This document shows positions 7,055-16,330 of a stretch of 37,581 nt of DNA, one piece after another. The stretch covers positions 1 to 37,581 of IMG/VR virus record IMGVR_UViG_3300009104_000053; one strand, 5' to 3'. How positions within the stretch are numbered: the first letter of the stretch is position 1; every line of letters begins with the position of its first letter. Under the pieces are notes generated by a model. The model was not told the DNA's origin, made no database searches, and worked only from the letters and a program-made list of their open reading frames with translations. The position numbers were made by a program, and so were the translations under genes. Source of the stretch: a virus.

Positions 7055-9256
7055 TTAACTCTCTGGTATATTTAATGTTCTTCCTACTTCTTGCCAAATT
7101 GCTCCATTGTATCTGAATACAAAAATATCCGTCTTACCATCTGTATCTGTTGTCGTAGGAGCAGTATCAGCACTAAAATTGTAAATTGCATTCCACGAAA
7201 AAGTATGACTTCCATTGTAATTAATTTCTAAACAGATAAATGCTCCTTCAACTGCGTTACTTGGTGCAGATAAAGTCGTATTTTCTGTTGTGATATGGTA
7301 TGCGTTTGGTTTAGCAGAAGCATCCCAAGCAACTGCATTCGATGATGAAGTGATTGCTTGTTGAGTTACATTAGCAGCATTTAAAGTTAATACTCCTGAA
7401 CTATCACCAGTTATCCAAGTTGTAGTTGTTGAACCATCGTAACCAGCAATTTTTAATTGTCTTGATCCTGTTGCTGAATCAGCATCAACACCTCCAATAA
7501 TTACATTTCCAGAGCCAGAGGTAATATTATCGCCAGCATTTGAGCCAATTCCAATATTAAGAGTTCCTGTAGTATCTTCCAAAGCCGACAAACCTACGGC
7601 AGTATTATAAGTTGCGGAAGTACTATCTTTCATGGCACTTCTACCAATAGCAGTATTTCCAGCAGAAGATGAACTAGCTGCACCTAAAGCATTATGTCCG
7701 ATAATTGTATTATTACTAGATGCAAGAGAATCGCCAGCACCTTTACCAATTAAAGTATTGCTTGTTTCAGTAGTAATAGCTGAACCAGCTTGATAACCTA
7801 ATGCTGTATTGCCATCACCAGTAGTAAGAGCATCTAAAGCATCAATGCCAACTCCAGTGTTTCTTTCAGCAGAACTTAAAGTTCCTGTTGTTGAATGACC
7901 AACTAATAAACTATCTGTAAAATTTGTTCCTTCAACTTTTCCTGGAATTGGTCCAGCAGCTCCAGTAGCGCCAGTTGCTCCTGTTGAACCAGTTGAACCA
8001 GTATCGCCTTTGTCGCCTTGTCTTGTAAAGTGAACAGATAATTCATCTGCTGCTGAAAAAGTATTATTGGATGCTAAATGTGTAACTGCTAATTTGTTAT
8101 AGCCACTAGCATCTGTTGATGATCCTGTAATTGAAAATCTTGCATAAGTCGTACTGTCGTTAATATCTACAATGTGAAGATAACCTTTAATTGTTGAAGT
8201 GCTGTCATCCCAAGTAATCGTATCGGTTTGAGTAGTAACTCCATTTGCATCAGCATCATCAATATAAATTGCAGTTACAGATGCGTAAGTTCCGTTGTTA
8301 AAAGAAATCTCTCCAGCGCCAGGATCAGCATCACTTGTTCCAGTATCAAATTTATAATAGTAACCAGGAATTGCTCCATCTTCACCACTAGCTGAAAAAG
8401 ATAAAAATACTTTATCTTCATCTGCTAAAGCTCCGGCACCATCAATATAAGTTAAAGCTAATTTTGTATAACCACTATCGTCAGTAACAGCACCTGATAT
8501 TTTCCAAACGTGCCATACATCTAAGGTATTTGCTTTAGTTACTCTTATTCTTCCTCTGTTAGTCGCATTACCAGTTACATCATCAAAACTTTGAACCCAA
8601 GCTGAAACATCAGTTCCATTTTCCTCAAGATCATCCACATAAGCAATAGTTGCTGATGATAATGTTGTATTATTAAATCGAATAATTCCTGATCCTGGAT
8701 CAGAATCTGTCGTTGTTGTTGAATAAGTAAATTGTGCGCTATCTCCTCCGGCTGGAAGGAAATCATTTACTGTCGTTAGATTGCCATCGCTGTCAAAACC
8801 TAAAGTTTTACTAGCTCTATCTGTTGCAGATGTTGTAAATTCAGCTGAAGTAATAGTATTTGTTTTTGAAACTTTAAATGATCTATCTAATTCTTCTTGT
8901 AACTCTTGGGTCTGCATTTGGAGTTTATCCAAAGCATCTTCGTGAGTTTCAGCTGGAAACGGATCGTTTGCAACATAATCTGTTTCTTGGGTTAAAGTTG
9001 TGTTTCTTAAAAGAACCAAAGTAGTTCCCGATGCGGGAGCCGTAACCATAGTTACTGTTCCACCGCTAGCTCCATTATCAACTATTGAATAGTTGGTAGA
9101 ACCAGATCCTTCTGATTTAACTGTTTCTGTTCCTGTAGCCGATCTTTCAATTACAGAAATTTCTGAAGTTGAATTAATCGGAAATGTGTACGCAAACGCA
9201 GTCGTGGATCCGTTACCACTATATGAGTTACGCAAAGTTGTACTTGATATTGTCAT
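7055..9256 (-). CDS. Tail fibre with T7 gp17-like N-terminus, 733 aa
   Basis: Residues 1-130 match the T7 tail-fibre N-terminal domain that docks on the tail tube (MTISSTTLRNSYSGNGST, PFPAETHEDALDKLQ). Next come two copies of a beta module (about 174-292 and 299-413), a collagen-like GDTGSTGSTGATGATG stretch (416-435), and YadA-head-like NTxxG repeats near 466, 483, 500, 515, 534, 551, 566 and 583. The C-terminal domain (about 600-733) probably carries receptor contact or trimerisation. It is a trimeric fibre by analogy. The gene stands behind a 98-bp gap with an inverted repeat. Confidence 0.88.
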   Translation of the reverse strand: MTISSTTLRNSYSGNGSTTAFAYTFPINSTSEISVIERSATGTETVKSEGSGSTNYSIVDNGASGGTVTMVTAPASGTTLVLLRNTTLTQETDYVANDPFPAETHEDALDKLQMQTQELQEELDRSFKVSKTNTITSAEFTTSATDRASKTLGFDSDGNLTTVNDFLPAGGDSAQFTYSTTTTDSDPGSGIIRFNNTTLSSATIAYVDDLEENGTDVSAWVQSFDDVTGNATNRGRIRVTKANTLDVWHVWKISGAVTDDSGYTKLALTYIDGAGALADEDKVFLSFSASGEDGAIPGYYYKFDTGTSDADPGAGEISFNNGTYASVTAIYIDDADANGVTTQTDTITWDDSTSTIKGYLHIVDINDSTTYARFSITGSSTDASGYNKLAVTHLASNNTFSAADELSVHFTRQGDKGDTGSTGSTGATGATGAAGPIPGKVEGTNFTDSLLVGHSTTGTLSSAERNTGVGIDALDALTTGDGNTALGYQAGSAITTETSNTLIGKGAGDSLASSNNTIIGHNALGAASSSSAGNTAIGRSAMKDSTSATYNTAVGLSALEDTTGTLNIGIGSNAGDNITSGSGNVIIGGVDADSATGSRQLKIAGYDGSTTTTWITGDSSGVLTLNAANVTQQAITSSSNAVAWDASAKPNAYHITTENTTLSAPSNAVEGAFICLEINYNGSHTFSWNAIYNFSADTAPTTTDTDGKTDIFVFRYNGAIWQEVGRTLNIPES

Positions 9257-9354
9257 AATTTTTATATTTAGGTTGTGAGAAAGTGATTTGTAGGCATTAA
9301 AATCCTACACTATGTTTCTCTTTATTAAAATTTGTCCATAGTGTCTATACTTTT
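9257..9354 (-). promoter_or_regulatory. Intergenic inverted repeat and promoter-like motif before the fibre gene
   Basis: The gap holds TACACTATG at 9306-9314 (plus) and CATAGTGTC at 9337-9345, an 8-bp perfect inverted repeat ACACTATG/CATAGTGT with a 22-nt gap. Read on the minus strand, TATAGACACTATGGA resembles the SP6/T7-type promoter core (SP6 has GTGACACTATAG) and recalls the motif before the coat gene. Alternatively it is an RNA hairpin between the ejection-protein and fibre genes. Both readings are inference. Confidence 0.45.
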
Positions 9355-11808
9355 TTATGGGGTTAAAAAATATTTTGACCCTTGGTTTTTATAGGCTTTT
9401 CGCCTCATTCTTTTAAAGTATCCTGGGTCTAAAAATTCTTTTATTTGGTAGCCAATTAAATAATCATAAGCTGCCTTGGTATAAAATAAATTTAAAAATG
9501 GTGTATTGCCTTCAAGGATTGAATAATTGGATTTACCAAATTTCTTCATATCTCCATTAATTAAATGTGTAAATGATGCTATAAATTTAGATAGATCGGC
9601 AAATGCTGGTCCCATAGCTGTCTCTTGTAAAGAACCACCATAACCATTTTTTAATTCTGAATATAAAAAATCTCCATAAATACCCATTCCACCACCTTGA
9701 ACAAAAGCAGCCAACCAGTTTTTATGATCTTTCATATCTCTTGGAGATTTACCTTTTAATAAATCTTTAACTGTCATTGAAAGATAACCCATCATAGTTC
9801 CAAAAATAATTGTAGATGCTAAACCAGCTGCTCTATTTCTACCTACACTTTCATTAGCTGGATTATAACCTCTCCATTCTCTTCCAATAACTTTTTGATA
9901 AATAGCAACTGGAAAAGATTTAAACTGTGTAAAAAATCTCATCATTTCTCCTTCAACAGTTCCTCTTTTCCAACCTCTATTTAATGTAGCTCTTACTGCT
10001 GCATCTGGTTCTGGTGTACCGTGCATAGCTCTATCTAATAAAAGGTTTCTATAAGAAATATGTAAATCTTGTCTAAAATTATCAGCTTCTCTTTTTGATA
10101 CTTTTCTACCTAAATAACTATCAATACTTTCAATAGATATTTCATCTATTTTTTCTGCTGTAATATATGTTTTACCATCTGCCTCTAATGCAGAAATAGA
10201 TCTTAACATATCCCATTTACCGGTATCAAAACCATACATGGTTAAAATGTTTTGTTCTCTAGCTGAAAGTTTGTCAAATGTTAATGATCTTTTCATTCCA
10301 TATAATCTAGCAACACCAACTGTCATTGCTGATTTTAAATTTGAAACCCACCAGTTCAAAGCATTTAATTGATAAAATTTATTTGACAGAGATGCAAACT
10401 TACCCGTCATATCTCCTCTGCCAGAAAATTTTTGGTTCATAACTCCAATAGTAGTATTACTCATTACTCCCAAAACATCTAAAGCAACTTTATTTCTACC
10501 TAAACCAGTAAGTTGACCTAAAGCCTCTGCTAAACCAGTAAATAAACCTCTACCTTGGAACCTACTTTCTGTCATATAAGTAGCAAGATCGGCAAATGAT
10601 GAAATGGTTGCAAATCCTAGTTTACCAGTACCTTGAAAAAAACGAAGAGCCATACCAATTTTAGCACCCGTTGCATTATCAACTTGGTAAACTGAACCAT
10701 CTACTTCCATAAATTCATTTTTAAATTTTTCAAACTTAAACTTTCCATCAAATTTAGGATTTATCTTTGCAAAATGAACTTCTAAAATTTTTAACATTCT
10801 TTCAAAGTTTGCTTTAGGTTTAGTACCTAAACTATTCATTATACCAATATTTCTTGCTGATAATTGTAAACCGTGTACTACACTCTCTCTTAATCTTGGA
10901 TTGCCAAATTGTTGATCGTACTTAAATCTGGCATCGGCATTTTTAAAATGTAATACTCTGCCTTCACTTAATTTCTTTGCAATACTTTGAGAACCATAAA
11001 CTGCATCTAAACCATCATTTTTAAAAAAAACACCCGATCTTAATTTAAGCCACATATCATCTAAAATTTCATCAATGTTTTTTGCGCCACCAAAAGTTCT
11101 TTCTAAATCTAATAATGGTTTTATAATTTCTCTCCAAGCTGATTGATGTTGTTTCCAGTCAGTTACAGTTCGACCAGCTGCTCCAATTAATTTATCTGGG
11201 TCATGGTATTGTCTTGTAATCCAATCATCTAGTTTACCAATGTTAGCACCTAAATTATTTAGATATGTTCTAACTGCTTCATTATTTTTTTTAACAATTT
11301 CTGCAATAACTTTTGCATCTTTAACTCCAGTATTTTCTCCAGCTAACTCTCGATAAACTTCAATATCTAATTTACCATTTTGAAAAGCATCTAAAGCATT
11401 ACCTCCAGCTTTTCTTAAATCGCTAAATAAGTTAGTCATAAACTCTTCTTCTAAACCAGCTTGATCGTTACCTATAGATTTTCTTGAACCTTTGCCAAAA
11501 TCTTGAATACCTACTAACATTGCTCTTATTCCCTTAATTGGATCTTTAGACCAATTATCTATAACTTCATTTGCTTTTTCTAAAACTTTAATAGTATCGT
11601 TTGCTAAATTTCTTTTATTGATTGCTTGTTCTATTTCTATTTCATCAATAACTTTTTGTGCAAGTTTATTCTCTTCAATGTTAGCTTTTTTTAATGCTTG
11701 TTCAGCTGCTAAATTAGATTTAACTCTAGTTAAAACTGTATTAACTTCATCATCTGTTAATAAATCTTTTATAACTCTTTTAACTTCAATTAAGCATTTA
11801 TCTGCCAT
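9355..11808 (-). CDS. gp16-like internal virion/ejection protein, C-terminal part (817 aa)
   Basis: A long helical protein with an N-terminal coiled region (1-110) and, near residues 600-640, a segment TLNRGWKRGTVEGEMMRFF followed by FKSFP, typical of the large internal core proteins of podoviruses. A glycine-rich hydrophobic region (about 665-720) could cross the membrane during genome ejection. It follows 11808-13178 with a TAATG overlap. The two together total 1273 aa, close to T7 gp16 (1318 aa), so they may be a split gp16. No transglycosylase motif is seen. Confidence 0.75.
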   Translation of the reverse strand: MADKCLIEVKRVIKDLLTDDEVNTVLTRVKSNLAAEQALKKANIEENKLAQKVIDEIEIEQAINKRNLANDTIKVLEKANEVIDNWSKDPIKGIRAMLVGIQDFGKGSRKSIGNDQAGLEEEFMTNLFSDLRKAGGNALDAFQNGKLDIEVYRELAGENTGVKDAKVIAEIVKKNNEAVRTYLNNLGANIGKLDDWITRQYHDPDKLIGAAGRTVTDWKQHQSAWREIIKPLLDLERTFGGAKNIDEILDDMWLKLRSGVFFKNDGLDAVYGSQSIAKKLSEGRVLHFKNADARFKYDQQFGNPRLRESVVHGLQLSARNIGIMNSLGTKPKANFERMLKILEVHFAKINPKFDGKFKFEKFKNEFMEVDGSVYQVDNATGAKIGMALRFFQGTGKLGFATISSFADLATYMTESRFQGRGLFTGLAEALGQLTGLGRNKVALDVLGVMSNTTIGVMNQKFSGRGDMTGKFASLSNKFYQLNALNWWVSNLKSAMTVGVARLYGMKRSLTFDKLSAREQNILTMYGFDTGKWDMLRSISALEADGKTYITAEKIDEISIESIDSYLGRKVSKREADNFRQDLHISYRNLLLDRAMHGTPEPDAAVRATLNRGWKRGTVEGEMMRFFTQFKSFPVAIYQKVIGREWRGYNPANESVGRNRAAGLASTIIFGTMMGYLSMTVKDLLKGKSPRDMKDHKNWLAAFVQGGGMGIYGDFLYSELKNGYGGSLQETAMGPAFADLSKFIASFTHLINGDMKKFGKSNYSILEGNTPFLNLFYTKAAYDYLIGYQIKEFLDPGYFKRMRRKAYKNQGSKYFLTP

Positions 11809-13178
11809 TAAGATCTCCTAATTATACAGTTGACAGCAGCTTTTATTCCGTCTCTTATTTTAGTTTTGTTTTTAATTTTATTGTCTATACTTTCCATAGC
11901 TTTAGTATTTGCTGCAACTTCAGCACTAACAGCTTCATTATCTAATTGTTTTTCTAAATCTTTTGCTCTTAATGCTAAATTTTGTGCATCTAGTTCTTCT
12001 GCTTGAACTGTTTTATTTTCAATAATAGGTTCTGTTTTATTTGGATTTACTCCAACATCATCTCTACTTAATTCTGTACTCTTAACTTTACTCGCAACTT
12101 TATTTTCGTTTACAATCTTTTCAACAACTGCTTTTTCTTTTGCTTCTAACTCTTTTAATTGTTTTTTTAACTCTTTAATTTTTTTTAAGGTACTAATATA
12201 TTTTAATTTTCTTTTAGGATCTAATTTTTCTAAAGCAGCTATCTTTTGTTTAATATCTTTAATTTTTCCAAATAATTTTACACCTTCCTCGTTTAATTCT
12301 TTTCTTGAATTAACTAATATTTTTTTAAGTTCAGCTTTTGTATTATCTATTTCAATTAAAGTGTCATTATTTAATCTTGAATTTTGAACTACCTCGCCAA
12401 CATTAACAGCTTCATCATTTGCTGCTTTGGTTACTGCGTGTCTAAATAAATCATCTTTTAAATGAGGATGTGCTTTGGCAAGTCTTTGGTAGATATTATC
12501 TTTTCCTCTAACACTTGCTAGAGCATCTCCTATTTTACCAAAACCAAGATGCATACCAGAACCAAGAAGAGTTCCGGCAGTTAAGTTTAAAATAGTATCT
12601 TGATAGGTATAATCTGCTTGTTCTCTCTGTGCGACACCATAAACAATAGGTTCAACTAAAGTATTACCAACAAAACCTTCAATAGCACCTTTTGCTAATC
12701 TTGCTCTTGTTGCGCCAAGTCTTGCAACTAAACTGGCAAATCTTGCCTCCCTAACAATCGGTATAAAAGATGCTGCAATATTTACTGGATCTGTAAACGA
12801 TGTAACTAAACCAGCTCCTAAATAAACAGCTTTTGATGCTAAATTTTGTGGAGCTTTAGCAAGTTTAGCTGCTCTATGTTGTTCAATTTTTTTTCTTTGA
12901 ACTATATAATCAACTACACCTTCTCTAGTATCTTTTTCAAAAAATAAACCCATATCCGCATATTTTTTATTTAGTTCTTCTTTTGGAATAACTTTATCGC
13001 TAAAATTATAAGCCTCTTGATATTCAAATGTACGAAACAAAGATGATGTTGGGTTAAAGTTCCAGGCTTGATAAGCAGATGTTTTAGTTGCCTCCCATAG
13101 ACCTACGTTAGCTGTTTGTGCGGCGGTATTAATAACATGATCCGGTAACTTAAATGTATTAAATTTTAAATTTAACAT
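11808..13178 (-). CDS. gp16-like ejection protein, N-terminal part (456 aa)
   Basis: Residues about 115-220 are hydrophobic and glycine/alanine-rich (AVYLGAGLVTSFTDPVNIAASF region), as in membrane-inserting parts of ejection proteins. The rest (about 260-450) is a very long Lys/Glu coiled coil. The stop shares a base with the start of the 817-aa gene, and the Shine-Dalgarno AGGAG lies within its last codons. In T7 order this is the gp16 slot (after gp14 and gp15, before gp17). Confidence 0.7.
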   Translation of the reverse strand: MLNLKFNTFKLPDHVINTAAQTANVGLWEATKTSAYQAWNFNPTSSLFRTFEYQEAYNFSDKVIPKEELNKKYADMGLFFEKDTREGVVDYIVQRKKIEQHRAAKLAKAPQNLASKAVYLGAGLVTSFTDPVNIAASFIPIVREARFASLVARLGATRARLAKGAIEGFVGNTLVEPIVYGVAQREQADYTYQDTILNLTAGTLLGSGMHLGFGKIGDALASVRGKDNIYQRLAKAHPHLKDDLFRHAVTKAANDEAVNVGEVVQNSRLNNDTLIEIDNTKAELKKILVNSRKELNEEGVKLFGKIKDIKQKIAALEKLDPKRKLKYISTLKKIKELKKQLKELEAKEKAVVEKIVNENKVASKVKSTELSRDDVGVNPNKTEPIIENKTVQAEELDAQNLALRAKDLEKQLDNEAVSAEVAANTKAMESIDNKIKNKTKIRDGIKAAVNCIIRRS

Positions 13179-13191
13179 TGTTTATTATTTC

Positions 13192-15441
13192 TTATTTAAA
13201 AAAAATTGCTCCTATTGCTTGACTTTTACCTTTATCTCTGCTTTCTAATAGTTTGTTATCTGGTATTTCTACACCGGTAATAGGCATTAAATTATATGTA
13301 TCTGTAAATTTGATTTCTATTCTAGCTCCATTAGCATCAGATATTGGTATCATCATACCATTTTCTCTTGGTACATATAATAACAAACCATCTCCCTTTT
13401 CGTTAAGATACCAATTACCATTATTTTTAATATCAGAAACCATTAACTCTTGTATTTGCTGTTTTGATAAATTTTCAAATTTACTATCTAATTGTCCAAC
13501 AACAAATTTTCTATCTTCATTTAATATTTCTTGGTCGATTGATCCATAATGAGATAAATCTATTTTATTAAGATAATCTGTTAATTTGATTTCTTCTAAA
13601 ATATAATCTGCTTTTTGTTCAATAAGATCTTGATTAACAGCTGTACCATTAACATCTTTTGGTATCCAAAAAGTTTCATGGTATTTATAATCGCTTGAAT
13701 GAGCCTCAATAATTTTACTTACAGCTTTATCTATTGTTAAATTTTCATTAAACATTTTATAAAGAACTCCTTGATATAAAGCATCTGTAACCATGTTAAT
13801 ATGATTTACTTGATCTAATTCTCCAGCGGGTTGATTATTAACAACTGTTGCATAACCATTGTCGTTTAATTGTTCAGCTATCCCTTTTTTAATATCTGAT
13901 AAATCAGCTTTCTTTAACGCAGTTGAATTTTGTATATTTTTTTCTAAACTCTTAACATCAAAACCATTAGCAATAGAAAGTTGAAGATCTCTATTATTGG
14001 TACTTAAAATTAAAGTTGCACCACCTGGTAAGTTGGCATCTTGTAATTGATTATAAATATCTGGCATCTTATCGCCATACTTGTCGCTTAAACCAAATAA
14101 GTAACCAATTTTTTTATTGACATCTATTTCATTATTAAAGGCTGCAACAATATTATTAGCTTCTGCCTCGCTAATATATTTTCTTAAAGCAATAGGTACA
14201 TTTTTTTCTTCGTAAATTTCATCTAATAAACTTGATCTTTCAGAAATAAGAGTTTGCGCTCTTTCGAAATTATCTGTGCTTTCAGCTAAATTAATTTCTT
14301 TTTCAAGAACTTTTAAATCTTCATTATTTGCTATATAATATCCAGCCGCATCTTTTTGGATTAAAGCCATTTTCTCATAAGCTATTTGTTCTAAATGCTT
14401 TTTAGCCTTTTCTTTAAAAACTAATTGTTCTCCAGTAACTTCTATATTCTGTATAAGATTTAATTCTTGACCGTATTCTGAATTTTTAATGACTAAACTG
14501 TTATCCCTAACTATGTCGCTAATAGTTAAAAATTCAAACATTTCAGCATACTCTTTACTGTCTTTCCAAGGTTTAAGTAATTTTTCTTTTGTATAATTAG
14601 ATGCTTCGCCAATCTTTGCGCTTGCATAATATTTTTTCATTTCTCGGCTTGACATAGCCTGTGCAGCATTTTTAGCTGAATTAACTAATTGCATTCTTTT
14701 ATCAGCTGATAAATTTTTATAGTTAGTAAAACCATCATTATCTTTTGCTAATATTTTGTCGTAAGTGTCTATTGCATCGTTTTCTAAATCATTACTAAAT
14801 TTTAATATATCTACACCTTCCCAAGTTTGAAATTCAACTTGTTTGGCTTTAGCTCCAAATAACTCTTTAAATTCTAAAGATGCAAATTTATTTTTTAAAT
14901 TTAAAATAGCGGCTATTTTTTCTATTGAACCATCTGGAGATGTAGCCGCTTTAAATATATCTGGTTCCATTGATTTTAATTCAACAGTTCTAGTTTCTGT
15001 AATAAAATTAAGATAAGAATTTTTCTTAACAGTATTCATATCTGATATTTTTGCTAATGATAATTTTTCATTAAAAAATCTTTTACCAAAAATACCATCA
15101 ATATTATTTTCTAAATAACCTTTTACTTTTTCATATTCAGCTTGATAATATGCTGCGGCTTTATCTGGGTCTGTCATTAAACCAGCTTTTACTTTAGCTT
15201 GATTTAATCCTTCAAAATTTTCATTACCATTAACTGCAACATCGTATGCTTTTAAAGCTGAATTTTTTGATTTTCTTTCTTCGTATTTAACATAAAGTTT
15301 TTCTCCACTTGCAAGCATATTACCCATTGCTCTACCTGGAGCGGCAGCGGTATCTAAACCTATTCTCATTCCTCTTGTAGATTTTATTTCGCCAACTTCA
15401 GTTGTTGGTGCTATTTCTGTATTATAAATTTTAATTGCCAT
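13192..15441 (-). CDS. gp15-like internal virion protein, 749 aa
   Basis: A large, mostly helical, Lys/Glu/Asn-rich protein without membrane segments. Length matches T7 gp15 (747 aa), and its place between the gp14-like and gp16-like genes matches T7 order. It starts 1 nt inside the end of 15441-15881. The likely role is the periplasm-spanning ejection tube or internal core. The call rests on position, length and composition, not a motif. Confidence 0.7.
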   Translation of the reverse strand: MAIKIYNTEIAPTTEVGEIKSTRGMRIGLDTAAAPGRAMGNMLASGEKLYVKYEERKSKNSALKAYDVAVNGNENFEGLNQAKVKAGLMTDPDKAAAYYQAEYEKVKGYLENNIDGIFGKRFFNEKLSLAKISDMNTVKKNSYLNFITETRTVELKSMEPDIFKAATSPDGSIEKIAAILNLKNKFASLEFKELFGAKAKQVEFQTWEGVDILKFSNDLENDAIDTYDKILAKDNDGFTNYKNLSADKRMQLVNSAKNAAQAMSSREMKKYYASAKIGEASNYTKEKLLKPWKDSKEYAEMFEFLTISDIVRDNSLVIKNSEYGQELNLIQNIEVTGEQLVFKEKAKKHLEQIAYEKMALIQKDAAGYYIANNEDLKVLEKEINLAESTDNFERAQTLISERSSLLDEIYEEKNVPIALRKYISEAEANNIVAAFNNEIDVNKKIGYLFGLSDKYGDKMPDIYNQLQDANLPGGATLILSTNNRDLQLSIANGFDVKSLEKNIQNSTALKKADLSDIKKGIAEQLNDNGYATVVNNQPAGELDQVNHINMVTDALYQGVLYKMFNENLTIDKAVSKIIEAHSSDYKYHETFWIPKDVNGTAVNQDLIEQKADYILEEIKLTDYLNKIDLSHYGSIDQEILNEDRKFVVGQLDSKFENLSKQQIQELMVSDIKNNGNWYLNEKGDGLLLYVPRENGMMIPISDANGARIEIKFTDTYNLMPITGVEIPDNKLLESRDKGKSQAIGAIFFK

Positions 15442-15881
15442 TATATGAACATTGCTCCCGTTTGTAATAAACTTTGACCGGCACTAAAGTAACCAACTTT
15501 TTTAGCAACTTTTCCTCTATATCTTTCTATAGCTGCTTCTGCTCTTAAATTAATTGCCTCGTTTTCTTTTTGTTGTTTTGCTATTGTTGCATTGTATTCC
15601 ATCATGTCTCTGTCTGTTTCAAGATTGTATTCATTTTCAAATAAAACTTCTAAAACAGTTCCAGATCTTTCGACACCAGACGTTGCGTAGTTAGTAATTA
15701 TTTCGCCAATTAATTTGTCTGCGTTGTCATTAAATCTTGGTAAGTCATAATTAGTATAAACAGCAAAACCAGCTTTAGCCTCTTGCTCTGCAATTAAAGC
15801 ATCTCTTCTTAATAAACCAGCATTAAATTGGCTAGCTTTATCTGCTGCCTTACCGCCTATTACATCTCCAAAAAAACTCAT
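15441..15881 (-). CDS. gp14-like internal virion protein, 146 aa
   Basis: Begins MSFFGDVIGGKAADK and is alanine/glutamate-rich with a hydrophobic C-terminus (about 130-146), as in podovirus gp14-type ejection proteins, which insert in the outer membrane. The segment GVERSGTVLEVL (residues 69-80) is typical of these proteins, where a turn and SGT are common. The start overlaps the acetyltransferase-like gene by 4 nt. Shorter than T7 gp14 (196 aa). Confidence 0.75.
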   Translation of the reverse strand: MSFFGDVIGGKAADKASQFNAGLLRRDALIAEQEAKAGFAVYTNYDLPRFNDNADKLIGEIITNYATSGVERSGTVLEVLFENEYNLETDRDMMEYNATIAKQQKENEAINLRAEAAIERYRGKVAKKVGYFSAGQSLLQTGAMFI

Positions 15882-16330
15882 TTTATAATCCTCGCAAATC
15901 TATAAAAGTCTGATCCATCTGGACCATAACCCTTCATTAAACCTTCTTCTTTCAATCCTAAAAATTTTGCAAATCTTAATGCAACTAAACAATCGGCTTT
16001 AACTGATGTTTGTAATCTTCTAATAAAATTATTTTTTAACATCATGTCAGTTCTTTGCTTAATAACCTTTGCAAATGTTATTGGATAGTTATTTATTTCT
16101 TTTGTAGCCAAGACCCACCCCTCGGCACAGCCATCCCAGAGGGGAAAGATCCCTCCAGCCGCTATAGGTTTGTTATTCAATAACCCTGTAAACGACATTC
16201 CAACTTCTTTTAGATAATAAGCATATTTTCTATGCTCTGGTTTCATTTCTAGTAATTCACTATTTAAACCTTGATCTAAAATATAATGTGCGTGTTCGTT
16301 TTCAAAAGGTACAAATTTTATATTAGACAC
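15878..16330 (-). CDS. T7 gp13-like, GNAT-fold protein (150 aa from GTG)
   Basis: The pattern fits the gp13/acetyltransferase-like family that follows tail tubular protein B in T7-type phages: an internal AAGGIFPLWDGCAEGWVLAT strand region, a helix FAKVIKQRTDMML, and a C-terminal RFAKFLGLKEEGLMKGYGPDG with the usual acceptor-domain ending. An ATG at 16360 is possible, but the GTG at 16330 gives a protein starting at VSNIKFVPF and an 8-nt overlap with the upstream stop instead of 38 nt. No catalytic claim is made; in T7 gp13 is needed for virion assembly. Confidence 0.75.
   Translation of the reverse strand: MSNIKFVPFENEHAHYILDQGLNSELLEMKPEHRKYAYYLKEVGMSFTGLLNNKPIAAGGIFPLWDGCAEGWVLATKEINNYPITFAKVIKQRTDMMLKNNFIRRLQTSVKADCLVALRFAKFLGLKEEGLMKGYGPDGSDFYRFARIIK

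Noticed and set aside
7055-9256. Diversity-generating retroelement target in the fibre
   Set aside because: No reverse transcriptase and no template-like repeat of the fibre 3' end were seen.
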